The notes under the pieces are model-generated. The model was not told where the DNA came from. It made no database searches and was given only the letters and a program-made list of their open reading frames with translations. Position numbers and translations under genes: made by a program. From contig NZ_JAEDOX010000006.1 in the NCBI RefSeq assembly GCF_017872555.1, positions 62,001-126,000 of the forward strand: a stretch of 64,000 bases of DNA, read 5' to 3'. Origin of the DNA: Ruegeria sp. HKCCSA071 (lineage in GTDB: Bacteria; Pseudomonadota; Alphaproteobacteria; Rhodobacterales; Rhodobacteraceae). This document shows positions 1 through 7,528 of the stretch, piece by piece (positions within the stretch are counted from its first letter, which is position 1; each line of letters opens with the position of its first letter).

Positions 1-740
1 GCAGGGCATTGATACTGGGGTTCTTCGCTTACCTGATTGCGGCGTTCATGACCATCGATGTTGATTGGGGCAGGGTCTATGAGGGACTGGACAGGGGATG
101 GGCGTTCGTCCTTGCCTTTACCAGCCCGGATTTCATTTCACGGTGGTCAGATATCTGGGCCGGCCTTCTGGAAAGCATTGTGATGACCGTGGCCGCGTCG
201 GTTGTTGGTATCCTGATTTCGATCCCGATTGGATTGGGTGCTGCACGTAATATCGCCCCGTTGCCAATCTACATAATGTGTCGCGGCATTGTCGCGCTGA
301 GCCGGGCATTGCAGGAAATTATCGTTGCCATTTTGCTTGTGGCCATCTTTGGCTTTGGCCCGCTGGCAGGATTTTTAACGCTGTCTTTCGCAACCATTGG
401 GTTTCTTTCCAAGCTTTTGGCCGAAGATATCGAGGCGATGGACAAAGTTCAGGCTGAGGCGATCCAGGCCTCTGGTGCACGATGGCTGCAATGGATCAAC
501 TACGGGGTTCAGCCTCAGATCATGCCTAGGCTTGTGGGTCTGTCCATGTACCGGATCGATATCAATTTCCGGGAAAGCGCTATTCTCGGGTTGGTGGGGG
601 CAGGCGGCATTGGCGCGACACTGAACACCGCGTTTGATCGATATGAATACGACACGGCAGCCGCCATTCTGATCCTTATCATCGGAATCGTCATGGCCCT
701 CGAATACCTTTCGGGAATTATCCGCGCGAGGGTTCAGTAA
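1..740 (+). CDS. phnE: Phosphonate-type ABC transporter permease PhnE (first copy), 5' partial
   Basis: Inner-membrane permease of a PhnCDE-type importer that takes up phosphonate or a related phosphorus oxyanion. The frame (codons from base 3) is open to the left edge, so the start lies outside the window; the visible part is about 245 residues. It has several hydrophobic segments and the permease EAA-type loop around the 'EAIQASGA' stretch, followed by a 'GLVGAGGIGATL' region typical of PhnE. It ends in TAATG, where the A of the stop is the first base of the next permease start, so the two are coupled. Family assignment is firm; the substrate is not shown by this sequence. Confidence 0.9.
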   Translation, partial: RALILGFFAYLIAAFMTIDVDWGRVYEGLDRGWAFVLAFTSPDFISRWSDIWAGLLESIVMTVAASVVGILISIPIGLGAARNIAPLPIYIMCRGIVALSRALQEIIVAILLVAIFGFGPLAGFLTLSFATIGFLSKLLAEDIEAMDKVQAEAIQASGARWLQWINYGVQPQIMPRLVGLSMYRIDINFRESAILGLVGAGGIGATLNTAFDRYEYDTAAAILILIIGIVMALEYLSGIIRARVQ

Positions 741-1555
741 TGCCGGTTCTTGAACGCGACGATACACAAATCTGGCGCAGGCGGACGACGGGCCAAAGCC
801 TGGTTCGCTGGTTTGGATGGCTTCTGGGTGTAGCGGTTTTTGTCTACTGTTGGCAGCTGATTTCGCAATCGACAACCTGGTTTTTCGTCTGGGATGCGCC
901 CCGTATCGCCAACGATATCTGGACCCGCGCAACGCCGCCCAAATGGGACTATATCACCCAGCTGGGTCGCCCGATCTGGGATACCCTGAACATTGCTACT
1001 CTGGGCACGATCATCGCTCTGTGCATGGCTGTGCCGGTTGCCTTTTTGGCGGCCCGCAACACTACCCCGTCGGCGTTGTTCATCCGGCCCATTGCTTTGT
1101 TGGTCATTGTCTCGACCCGCTCAATCAACTCGCTGATCTGGGCGCTGCTATTGATCGCTATCATTGGACCAGGTGTGTTTGCCGGTGTCATAGCGATCGC
1201 CATCCGTTCAATCGGGTTCTGCGCCAAACTTCTTTATGAAGCGATTGAAGAGATTGATCACGGTCAGGTCGAGGCGATCACAGCCACCGGTGCTTCGCGG
1301 TGGCAAGTCATGGCGTATGGGATTATTCCGCAAATCCTGCCTGCTTTTGCCGGAATTGCAGTCTTTCGTTGGGACATCAACATTCGCGAGTCCACAGTTC
1401 TTGGGCTGGTTGGTGCCGGCGGTATCGGGTTGCAGCTTTCGGCCTCGCTTAATGTTCTGGCGTGGCCGCAAGTCAGCCTCATCCTGATTGTAATTCTTCT
1501 TGCAGTCATGATCAGCGAGTGGGTTTCGGCAAAAGTACGAGGAGCGATCATTTGA
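740..1555 (+). CDS. phnE: Phosphonate-type ABC transporter permease PhnE (second copy)
   Basis: A second PhnE-family permease, 271 residues, overlapping the first by one base. It carries an early membrane segment (about residues 25-45), further hydrophobic helices, the EAA-like loop 'EAITATGASRW' and the same 'GLVGAGGIG' block as its neighbour. Paired PhnE genes usually form a heterodimeric channel. The binding protein and ATPase are expected just upstream of the window. The 3' end overlaps the next gene's TTG start. Confidence 0.9.
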   Translation: MPVLERDDTQIWRRRTTGQSLVRWFGWLLGVAVFVYCWQLISQSTTWFFVWDAPRIANDIWTRATPPKWDYITQLGRPIWDTLNIATLGTIIALCMAVPVAFLAARNTTPSALFIRPIALLVIVSTRSINSLIWALLLIAIIGPGVFAGVIAIAIRSIGFCAKLLYEAIEEIDHGQVEAITATGASRWQVMAYGIIPQILPAFAGIAVFRWDINIRESTVLGLVGAGGIGLQLSASLNVLAWPQVSLILIVILLAVMISEWVSAKVRGAII

Positions 1556-2457
1556 CCGGATTCTCAGCGCAGGAGGCATTTAAGGCTTACGAAGCCGTCC
1601 GGCACCGCCTTCCAGATATTGAACCGAACGACGTGAATTATCGTCGGATCGAGACCCTTTCCGAAGTTATGGATGAGTTCGACGTGTTTCTGCTGGATGC
1701 GTTCGGGGTTCTCAATATCGGAGAAACGGCGATCCCCGATACGCCGGAACGGATCAAGTCACTAACGGCTGCGGGCAAACGTGTCCTGGTGGTGTCGAAT
1801 GCCGCCGGGTTTCCCCACGCCACGCTGTTGGAGAAATACACAAGGCTGGGATATGACTTCGCTCCGCAGGATGTGATTACCAGTCGGGCTACGTTGCTGT
1901 CCGGGCTGAATGGTCAACATGGGCTGCATTGGGGTTTGATGGCGACACCCAGCGCCGGGCTTCGCGATTTGGAAGATTTGAAACTAACCTATCTGGAGGA
2001 TGATCCGCAACCCTACGAAACTGTTGATGGTTTTCTGATGATCGGGTCAGCCGCCTGGACCGAAACCCGGCAGGCGATGTTGGAGGCGGCATTGCTAAGC
2101 CGACCCCGCCCGGTATTGGTTGGCAACCCGGACATCGTTGCCCCACGTGAGTACGGCTTTTCCAAAGAACCCGGTCTTTTCGCGCACCGTTTGGCCGACC
2201 GGACGGGCGTAACCCCGCAGTTTTATGGAAAGCCTTTCGGCAATATCTATGATCTTGCTTTTAAGCGACTTGGGCCTGTCGACAAATCCCGCGTTCTGAT
2301 GGTGGGTGATAGTCTGCATACTGACATTCTGGGCGCGCGTCATGCCGGAGTGGCTTCGGCACTTGTCTCGGATTTTGGATTCTTCGCCGGGCATGATGTT
2401 GAGGAAGCTATCAAACAAGCAGCGATTGTGCCGGATTTTGTCGTGACCCGACCCTGA
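1552..2457 (+). CDS. HAD-superfamily subclass IIA hydrolase-like protein
   Basis: Protein of about 301 residues in the HAD-IIA (NagD-like) group. I chose the TTG start at 1552, which overlaps the phnE stop and has GAGGAG a few bases upstream; a longer reading from 1462 would run deep into phnE. Motif I is 'LLDAFGVLN': the nucleophile Asp is present, but the second Asp of the usual DxD is Phe. This resembles the IIA subgroup with an aromatic residue there. The C-terminal 'VGDSLHTDILGA' motif is intact. Its place at the end of the transporter operon suggests handling of a phosphorylated compound, but phosphatase activity is uncertain. Confidence 0.8.
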   Translation: MTGFSAQEAFKAYEAVRHRLPDIEPNDVNYRRIETLSEVMDEFDVFLLDAFGVLNIGETAIPDTPERIKSLTAAGKRVLVVSNAAGFPHATLLEKYTRLGYDFAPQDVITSRATLLSGLNGQHGLHWGLMATPSAGLRDLEDLKLTYLEDDPQPYETVDGFLMIGSAAWTETRQAMLEAALLSRPRPVLVGNPDIVAPREYGFSKEPGLFAHRLADRTGVTPQFYGKPFGNIYDLAFKRLGPVDKSRVLMVGDSLHTDILGARHAGVASALVSDFGFFAGHDVEEAIKQAAIVPDFVVTRP

Positions 2458-2675
2458 GATTTCGAACTAAGGCGTATTTTAGGAAGAGTGTACGGGCAGG
2501 TTGCCTTGCAGAAGATGCGTGTAATGATGATTATGTTGCTTTTGTGGAGGTGTATCCAGTAGGTGAATTTTCTAACGGCAAATACCCATAGTCTCAGAAC
2601 CTCGAAACCGGTTATTTCGCATCCTAACAATCTGGAACTCAATGCTAAGGGTCACTTTCGAGAACTCAAGCCATC

Positions 2676-3128
2676 TCAGGCTGGAAACACCGCTGTTTTC
2701 TTGACTGTTCCATAGACAAAACTGGTGTCGATCGAAGCTATTCCGCCGATCGGGTGAATTCGGTTTCGAATAAAGTCCTCGTATGCTTCGAGGTCTGATA
2801 CCAATACCCGCAACTGGTAATCCATTGCGCCGGTCAGCACGTGGCATTCTAGAACTTCATCGATCATCCGAACGCGTTTTTCGAATTTCTGCACATCTGT
2901 TTCATTGTGCCGCTCAAGCCGGATGCGGACAAAGACGGTAATTGCCATCCCGTATGCGGCAGCGTCCACATCGGCGCTGTATCCTTTGATGACACCGCTG
3001 GCCTCAAGGTTTTTGACCCGCCGCAGACACGGTGAAGGAGACAGGTTGACCTCATCAGCAAGATCCTGGTTCGTCATACGCCCGTCCCGCTGCAACGCTC
3101 GAATGATCTGCCTGTCTTTGGCGTCCAT
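2676..3128 (-). CDS. mdeR: Lrp/AsnC-family regulator (MdeR-like)
   Basis: About 150-residue Lrp/AsnC regulator: N-terminal HTH ('DRQIIRALQRDGRMTNQDLADEV', about residues 3-26) and C-terminal RAM domain. The ATG at 3128 is preferred over one ten codons upstream because GGAGAG precedes it by about 5 bases. It is divergent from a methionine gamma-lyase gene. Pseudomonas putida has the same set: Lrp-type mdeR next to mdeA and mdeB. The gene is therefore inferred to be the methionine-responsive activator of the neighbouring operon; an inverted repeat between the two genes is its likely site. Symbol assigned by context. Confidence 0.8.
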   Translation of the reverse strand: MDAKDRQIIRALQRDGRMTNQDLADEVNLSPSPCLRRVKNLEASGVIKGYSADVDAAAYGMAITVFVRIRLERHNETDVQKFEKRVRMIDEVLECHVLTGAMDYQLRVLVSDLEAYEDFIRNRIHPIGGIASIDTSFVYGTVKKTAVFPA

Positions 3129-3150
3129 CTTCTCTCCACTTTTAGCATAA

Positions 3151-3180
3151 AATGCCAATATTAGTCCTCAATGTGGCATT
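3151..3180. promoter_or_regulatory. Candidate operator between mdeR and mdeA
   Basis: Perfect 7-bp inverted repeat, AATGCCA (3151-3157) and TGGCATT (3174-3180), with a 16-base spacer. It lies between the divergent starts of the Lrp-type regulator and methionine gamma-lyase. Position and symmetry fit an Lrp-family site controlling both genes; binding is inferred. Confidence 0.5.
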
Positions 3181-3243
3181 ATTCGCAACCCATTGCTCAA
3201 AGTAAAGGCGCAAAGTGATAACAACTTAGATCAGGAGCCCACC

Positions 3244-4443
3244 GTGACCCGCACAACCGGATTTGCCACTCGCGCCATTCATCATGCCTACAACCCGTTT
3301 GAAAACGATGGTGCGCTGACCCCGCCCCTCCACTTGACCTCAACTTTCTCCTTCGAAACCGCAGAGGCTGGCGGTGAAATGTTTGCCGGTGAGCGCGCAG
3401 GTCATATCTATAGCCGGATATCGAACCCGACATGTGACCTTCTTGAAAAGCGCATTGCTGTGCTGGAAGGTGCCGAGGCCGGGCTCGCTCTCTCCAGCGG
3501 GATGGGCGCAATTACCGCCGTACTTTGGACCCTGCTGTCACCAGGTGACGAAGTCATTGTCGACAAAACGCTCTACGGATGCACTTTCGCTTTCATGCGC
3601 CACGGGCTGGCAAAATGGGGTGTCACTATTACCCATGTCGACATGACGGACCCTGCAAACCTGAAAGCCGCTGTTTCCGAAAAAACCCGCGTTGTCTATT
3701 TTGAAACCCCAGCCAATCCAAACATGCGCTTGGTGGATATCGCTGCCAGTTCAGAAATTGCGCATTCTGTTGGTGCGCATGTTGTGGTCGACAATACATA
3801 CGCCAGTCCATATCTGACCCGCCCGATCGAGCACGGCGCGGATATCGTCCTGCACTCCGCCACCAAATATCTGGGCGGGCATGGCGATGTGGTCGCGGGT
3901 CTTGTGGTCGGAACCGCCGAGCAGATTTCTGAGATCCGGCTGGTCGGCATGAAGGACATGACAGGCGCAGTGATGGCACCTTTTAACGCAATGCTGATCC
4001 TGCGTGGGTTGAAAACACTGAACCTGCGATTGGATCGTCACTGTGCGTCCGCCAAGGTGGTTGCCGATTACCTTCAGGCACACCCCGCCGTCAGTGAGGT
4101 TTATTTCCCGGGGCTTGAGAATTTTGCCCAGCACGATGTCGCACAACGCCAGATGTCGCAGCCGGGGGCCATGATCGCCTTTGAAATCAAGTCTGGCCTG
4201 TCCGGTGGCATCGAGTTCATGAACCGCCTGAACATGATCCAACGCGCCGTGTCCTTGGGGGATGCAGAAACCCTGATCCAGCACCCGGCATCCATGACTC
4301 ATTCGACTTATACTGCGGAAGAACGGGCAGAACATGGGATCAGTGACGGTCTGATCCGTCTTTCCGTCGGGCTGGAAGACGTTGATGACATCCTTGCGGA
4401 TTTGGAGCAAGCTCTGCCCTACCCTGCCCGCAGTGCCGCATGA
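3244..4443 (+). CDS. mdeA: L-methionine gamma-lyase (PLP-dependent)
   Basis: Cytoplasmic PLP enzyme of the Cys/Met-metabolism family, 399 residues from a GTG at 3244 preceded by AGGAG. It should split L-methionine into methanethiol, ammonia and 2-oxobutyrate. The PLP lysine is K208 in 'HSATKYLGGHGD'. The motif 'LYGCTF' places a Cys at residue 113 next to Y111; this Cys is the residue that marks methionine gamma-lyases (Cys116 in P. putida) off from cystathionine gamma-synthases and lyases. The gene overlaps the following E1 gene region and is divergent from the Lrp-type regulator. Methanethiol release fits marine sulfur cycling. Confidence in the specific activity is high on motif plus context. 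Confidence 0.9.
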   Translation: MTRTTGFATRAIHHAYNPFENDGALTPPLHLTSTFSFETAEAGGEMFAGERAGHIYSRISNPTCDLLEKRIAVLEGAEAGLALSSGMGAITAVLWTLLSPGDEVIVDKTLYGCTFAFMRHGLAKWGVTITHVDMTDPANLKAAVSEKTRVVYFETPANPNMRLVDIAASSEIAHSVGAHVVVDNTYASPYLTRPIEHGADIVLHSATKYLGGHGDVVAGLVVGTAEQISEIRLVGMKDMTGAVMAPFNAMLILRGLKTLNLRLDRHCASAKVVADYLQAHPAVSEVYFPGLENFAQHDVAQRQMSQPGAMIAFEIKSGLSGGIEFMNRLNMIQRAVSLGDAETLIQHPASMTHSTYTAEERAEHGISDGLIRLSVGLEDVDDILADLEQALPYPARSAA

Positions 4444-4457
4444 ACCCGGAGACCACC

Positions 4458-6830
4458 ATGCCGTATGATCCCAAGCTGTTGAAAATCGTCGAACAGCGTT
4501 TGCTGTGGTTGTCGCATTGGATGATCCACCATGCCAACCATATCCGTCCCAAGGTGGATGGGATCAAGGTTGGTGGTCATCAAGCGTCGTCCGCGTCGAT
4601 GGTTTCGATCATGACGGCGCTCTACTTCTCGGCTTTGCGCCCCGAAGATCGGGTTGCGGTCAAACCTCATGCGTCACCGGTTTTCCACGCGATGCAGTAC
4701 CTCATGGGCAACCAGACCCGCGAGAAGATGGAGAACTTTCGCGGGTTTGGCGGCGTGCAAAGCTATCCCAGCCGGACAAAGGATATCGATGATGTCGACT
4801 TTTCGACAGGTTCGGTAGGTTTGGGTGTCGCGATCACCTCGTTTGCTTCGATCATTCAGGACTACGTCAAGGCCAAAAACTGGGGGGCAGATGCCCCGAT
4901 GGGGCGCATGGTGGCTCTTGTAGGCGACGCTGAACTGGATGAAGGCAACGTATACGAAGCATTGCAGGAAGGCTGGAAAAACGGCCTGCGCAACACGTGG
5001 TGGATTATCGACTACAACCGGCAGTCGCTTGACGGCATCGTTCGTGAAGGTTTGTTCGAACGGATCGAAAAAATCTTTGATGCCTTCGGATGGGATGTCG
5101 TGCGGGTGAAGCACGGCGTGTTGCAGCGCGCGGCCTTCAAGGAACCTGGCGGTGATCGGCTGCGAGACTGGATTGATGCCTGCTCGAACCAGGAATACTC
5201 GGCCCTGACATTCATGGGTGGCGAGGTTTGGCGAAAGCGCCTCATGGACGATCTTGGGGATCAGGGGGATGTGACGGCGCTGATCGAACGGCGCACAGAT
5301 GCCGAACTCGCTGCATTGATGGAAAACCTCGGCGGCAACTGCGTCGAGACCATGGCCCAAACCTTTGATGCAATCGAACATGACCGCCCTACCTGTTTCC
5401 TGGCCTACACTGTCAAGGGATGGGGCACGCCAATTGCGGGCCACAAGGACAACCACGGCGGACTGATGAACAACAGCCAGTTCGTCGCGTGGCAAGAACA
5501 TATGGGCGTGCCTGCCGGCAAGGAATGGGAACCTCTCTCGGCAGTGCCGGACCCAGAGGCGCTGAAAGATTTTCTGTCGAAAGTTCCCTTCTTTGCAAAA
5601 GGTCCGCGACGCTATTTCGATGACAAGCTGGATGTTCCATCTATTGACATCGACACAAGCCGCGAAATCTCGACCCAAATGGCTTTCGGCAAGATTTTGG
5701 ATGACTTGTCGAAGCGCGACAGCCAATTGGCCGAGCGTATCCTGACGACGTCCCCTGATGTCACAGGCACAACAAACCTTGGCCCTTGGGTAAACCGGCG
5801 CAAACTGTTTGCCCGATCCGAGCAAGCCGACGCTTTCATTGAACACCGTATCCCTTCGACGGCAAAATGGGAATTTACTCCCGAAGGGCAACATATCGAA
5901 CTCGGTATCGCCGAGATGAATCTCATGTTGCTATTGGGCGCTGCGGGCCTTTCGCATTCCCTGTTTGGCAAGCGGCTCATCCCAATCGGTACGGTGTATG
6001 ACCCCTTTGTCAGCCGCGGCCTCGATGCGCTCAATTACGCTTGTTATCAGGATGCGCGCTTTATGCTGGTCGGCACGCCTTCGGGCATAACGCTGGCACC
6101 AGAAGGCGGCGCGCATCAATCCATTGGCACACCGTTGATCGGGATGAGTCAGGACGGTCTGGCAGCCTTTGAGCCAGCCTTTGCCGATGAACTGGCGGTG
6201 ATCATGGAATGGGCCTTTGATTACCTTCAGCGTGGCGGCGAAGGACAACCGGACGAACGCACCTGGCTGCGGGACGAAACAGGCGGTTCGGTCTATCTGC
6301 GCCTGACGACAAACCCGATTGAACAGCCTGGAAAGCGTGTGGACGATGAGTTCCGCCAAGGTGCCATTGATGGTGCATACTGGTTGCGGAAGCCGGGCCC
6401 GAATTGCGAGGTTGTAATCGCCTATCAGGGGGCCGTTGCACCCGAAGCGATCAAAGCCGCTGGCGTAATGGGCGAAGGACGCAAAGACATTGGCGTGTTG
6501 GCGGTGACTTCGGCAGACCGGCTAAACGCCGGGTGGACGGCAGCGCAACGGGCGCGTTCGCGGGGCAATCAGAAGGCTCGGTCCTACATTGAAGCTTTGA
6601 TGTCCGGTCTGCCGCGGCACTGCAAGCTGGTTACCGTGATTGACGGACACCCCGCGACATTGTCTTGGCTGGGTGCGGTACAGGGACATCAGACCATCCC
6701 ATTGGGGGTCGAACATTTTGGTCAGACAGGGACAATCGGCGACCTCTATCGGCACCATTGCATTGACGCGGAAGCCATCCTGGAGAAGGTGAATGGTCTG
6801 ACTCATGGCAAGGCTTTGCTTCGCACATGA
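4458..6830 (+). CDS. mdeB: AceE-like 2-oxoacid dehydrogenase E1, probably 2-oxobutyrate-specific (MdeB)
   Basis: Thiamine-diphosphate-dependent homodimeric E1 of the AceE type, about 790 residues. The TPP/Mg motif begins 'GDAELDEGNVYEA' and ends near 'IIDYNRQSLDG'. An ATG at 4440 overlaps the mdeA stop but lacks a ribosome site; ATG 4458 has GGAG 7 bases upstream and is preferred. In P. putida the equivalent gene mdeB follows mdeA and decarboxylates the 2-oxobutyrate formed from methionine. The same role is inferred here, giving propionyl-CoA once housekeeping E2 and E3 subunits take part; no E2/E3 genes are nearby. A plain pyruvate dehydrogenase E1 cannot be excluded by sequence. Confidence 0.82.
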   Translation: MPYDPKLLKIVEQRLLWLSHWMIHHANHIRPKVDGIKVGGHQASSASMVSIMTALYFSALRPEDRVAVKPHASPVFHAMQYLMGNQTREKMENFRGFGGVQSYPSRTKDIDDVDFSTGSVGLGVAITSFASIIQDYVKAKNWGADAPMGRMVALVGDAELDEGNVYEALQEGWKNGLRNTWWIIDYNRQSLDGIVREGLFERIEKIFDAFGWDVVRVKHGVLQRAAFKEPGGDRLRDWIDACSNQEYSALTFMGGEVWRKRLMDDLGDQGDVTALIERRTDAELAALMENLGGNCVETMAQTFDAIEHDRPTCFLAYTVKGWGTPIAGHKDNHGGLMNNSQFVAWQEHMGVPAGKEWEPLSAVPDPEALKDFLSKVPFFAKGPRRYFDDKLDVPSIDIDTSREISTQMAFGKILDDLSKRDSQLAERILTTSPDVTGTTNLGPWVNRRKLFARSEQADAFIEHRIPSTAKWEFTPEGQHIELGIAEMNLMLLLGAAGLSHSLFGKRLIPIGTVYDPFVSRGLDALNYACYQDARFMLVGTPSGITLAPEGGAHQSIGTPLIGMSQDGLAAFEPAFADELAVIMEWAFDYLQRGGEGQPDERTWLRDETGGSVYLRLTTNPIEQPGKRVDDEFRQGAIDGAYWLRKPGPNCEVVIAYQGAVAPEAIKAAGVMGEGRKDIGVLAVTSADRLNAGWTAAQRARSRGNQKARSYIEALMSGLPRHCKLVTVIDGHPATLSWLGAVQGHQTIPLGVEHFGQTGTIGDLYRHHCIDAEAILEKVNGLTHGKALLRT

Positions 6831-6990
6831 GCGGCGGTATTGGGCGTCACAGCTGAGGCACCTTAAGCTCCGGGTATTTGGGCCCTTTCTGCAGGCGCGC
6901 GCTTGGGTTGAAAGCCCGGAACGAAAGGCACCTTGTTCGAACCAAACTTTTGGGATCTGAGAATAATTGCCGTTTGGGACTAAAGGAGAA

Positions 6991-7154
6991 TGAAGTGGTC
7001 CTACCTTTTTGGACAGTTTTGCAGCGTTAATAAGGTGTATCGGGTTTAGGTTTCATGCTGCTTTTTGCTCTTCCAAGCTGGTCCAATGTGCCTCGTCCGG
7101 CGTTCGCCGGCCAAGTGCGGAATGGGGTCGCTCTGTGTTGTAGAATGCCTTACC
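6991..7154 (-). mobile_element. IS3-family element remnant (transposase 3' end and terminal repeat)
   Basis: On the minus strand, bases 7053 to about 7154 encode the last ~33 residues of an IS3-group OrfB transposase ('YNTERPHSALGRRTPDEA' and a short tail), ending at a stop near 7053. Upstream of that stretch the similarity ends abruptly. About 35 bases beyond the stop, around 6991-7020, is a TG-starting sequence that could be the IS terminal inverted repeat. Only the 3' end remains, so this is a dead fragment. The 60-codon open frame over it has unrelated N-terminal residues. Confidence 0.65.
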
Positions 7155-7528
7155 TTTGCACTCAGAAGTCTCGCCGAGATGATGGTCTTGGCTATCTTTT
7201 CTGGCGCTGATCTGGGATTTGTCATTACCCATCACCGGACACGGGTGTTTTGGTGATCATCGGTGCGCCGGTCACTACAAACCTTCTATTCCGCTGGAAG
7301 TGATCGCGGAAGTGATCCAGATGATCAAAGCGCTTTTTCACCCAGCTTGCCGTAATCTTAAAGTACCTACGATACGACGCCGACAATTGCCGTTGGTTTT
7401 ACAGCTGCGGCTGAATAGCGCTTCTTTACGCTAAGGACCCGCGGTTTCTTGCCCAAAAAAAGATGTGCAAACTTGGCAAGGCTGATCTAACTTTTTAAAT
7501 GCGGGGGCGCATCTCCGAATAATGTGGA
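7155..7528. other. Non-coding scar next to the IS fragment
   Basis: No convincing gene. A short plus-strand open frame (7219-7434) has no recognisable domain. Around 7230-7280 there are several related GGTGA/TCACC-type words, possibly the end of a second decayed element, but I cannot name it. With the IS3 fragment, this makes a 700-base junction between the methionine operon and the secretion genes, which is where foreign DNA has entered and decayed. Confidence 0.4.

Noticed and set aside
4674-5894. Long open frame (406 codons) on the minus strand
   Set aside because: It lies fully antisense to the well-supported mdeB gene and has no recognisable domain; a by-product of GC-rich codon use.
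7219-7434. Short plus-strand open frame in the IS scar
   Set aside because: No domain, poor composition, no ribosome site; described as part of the scar.
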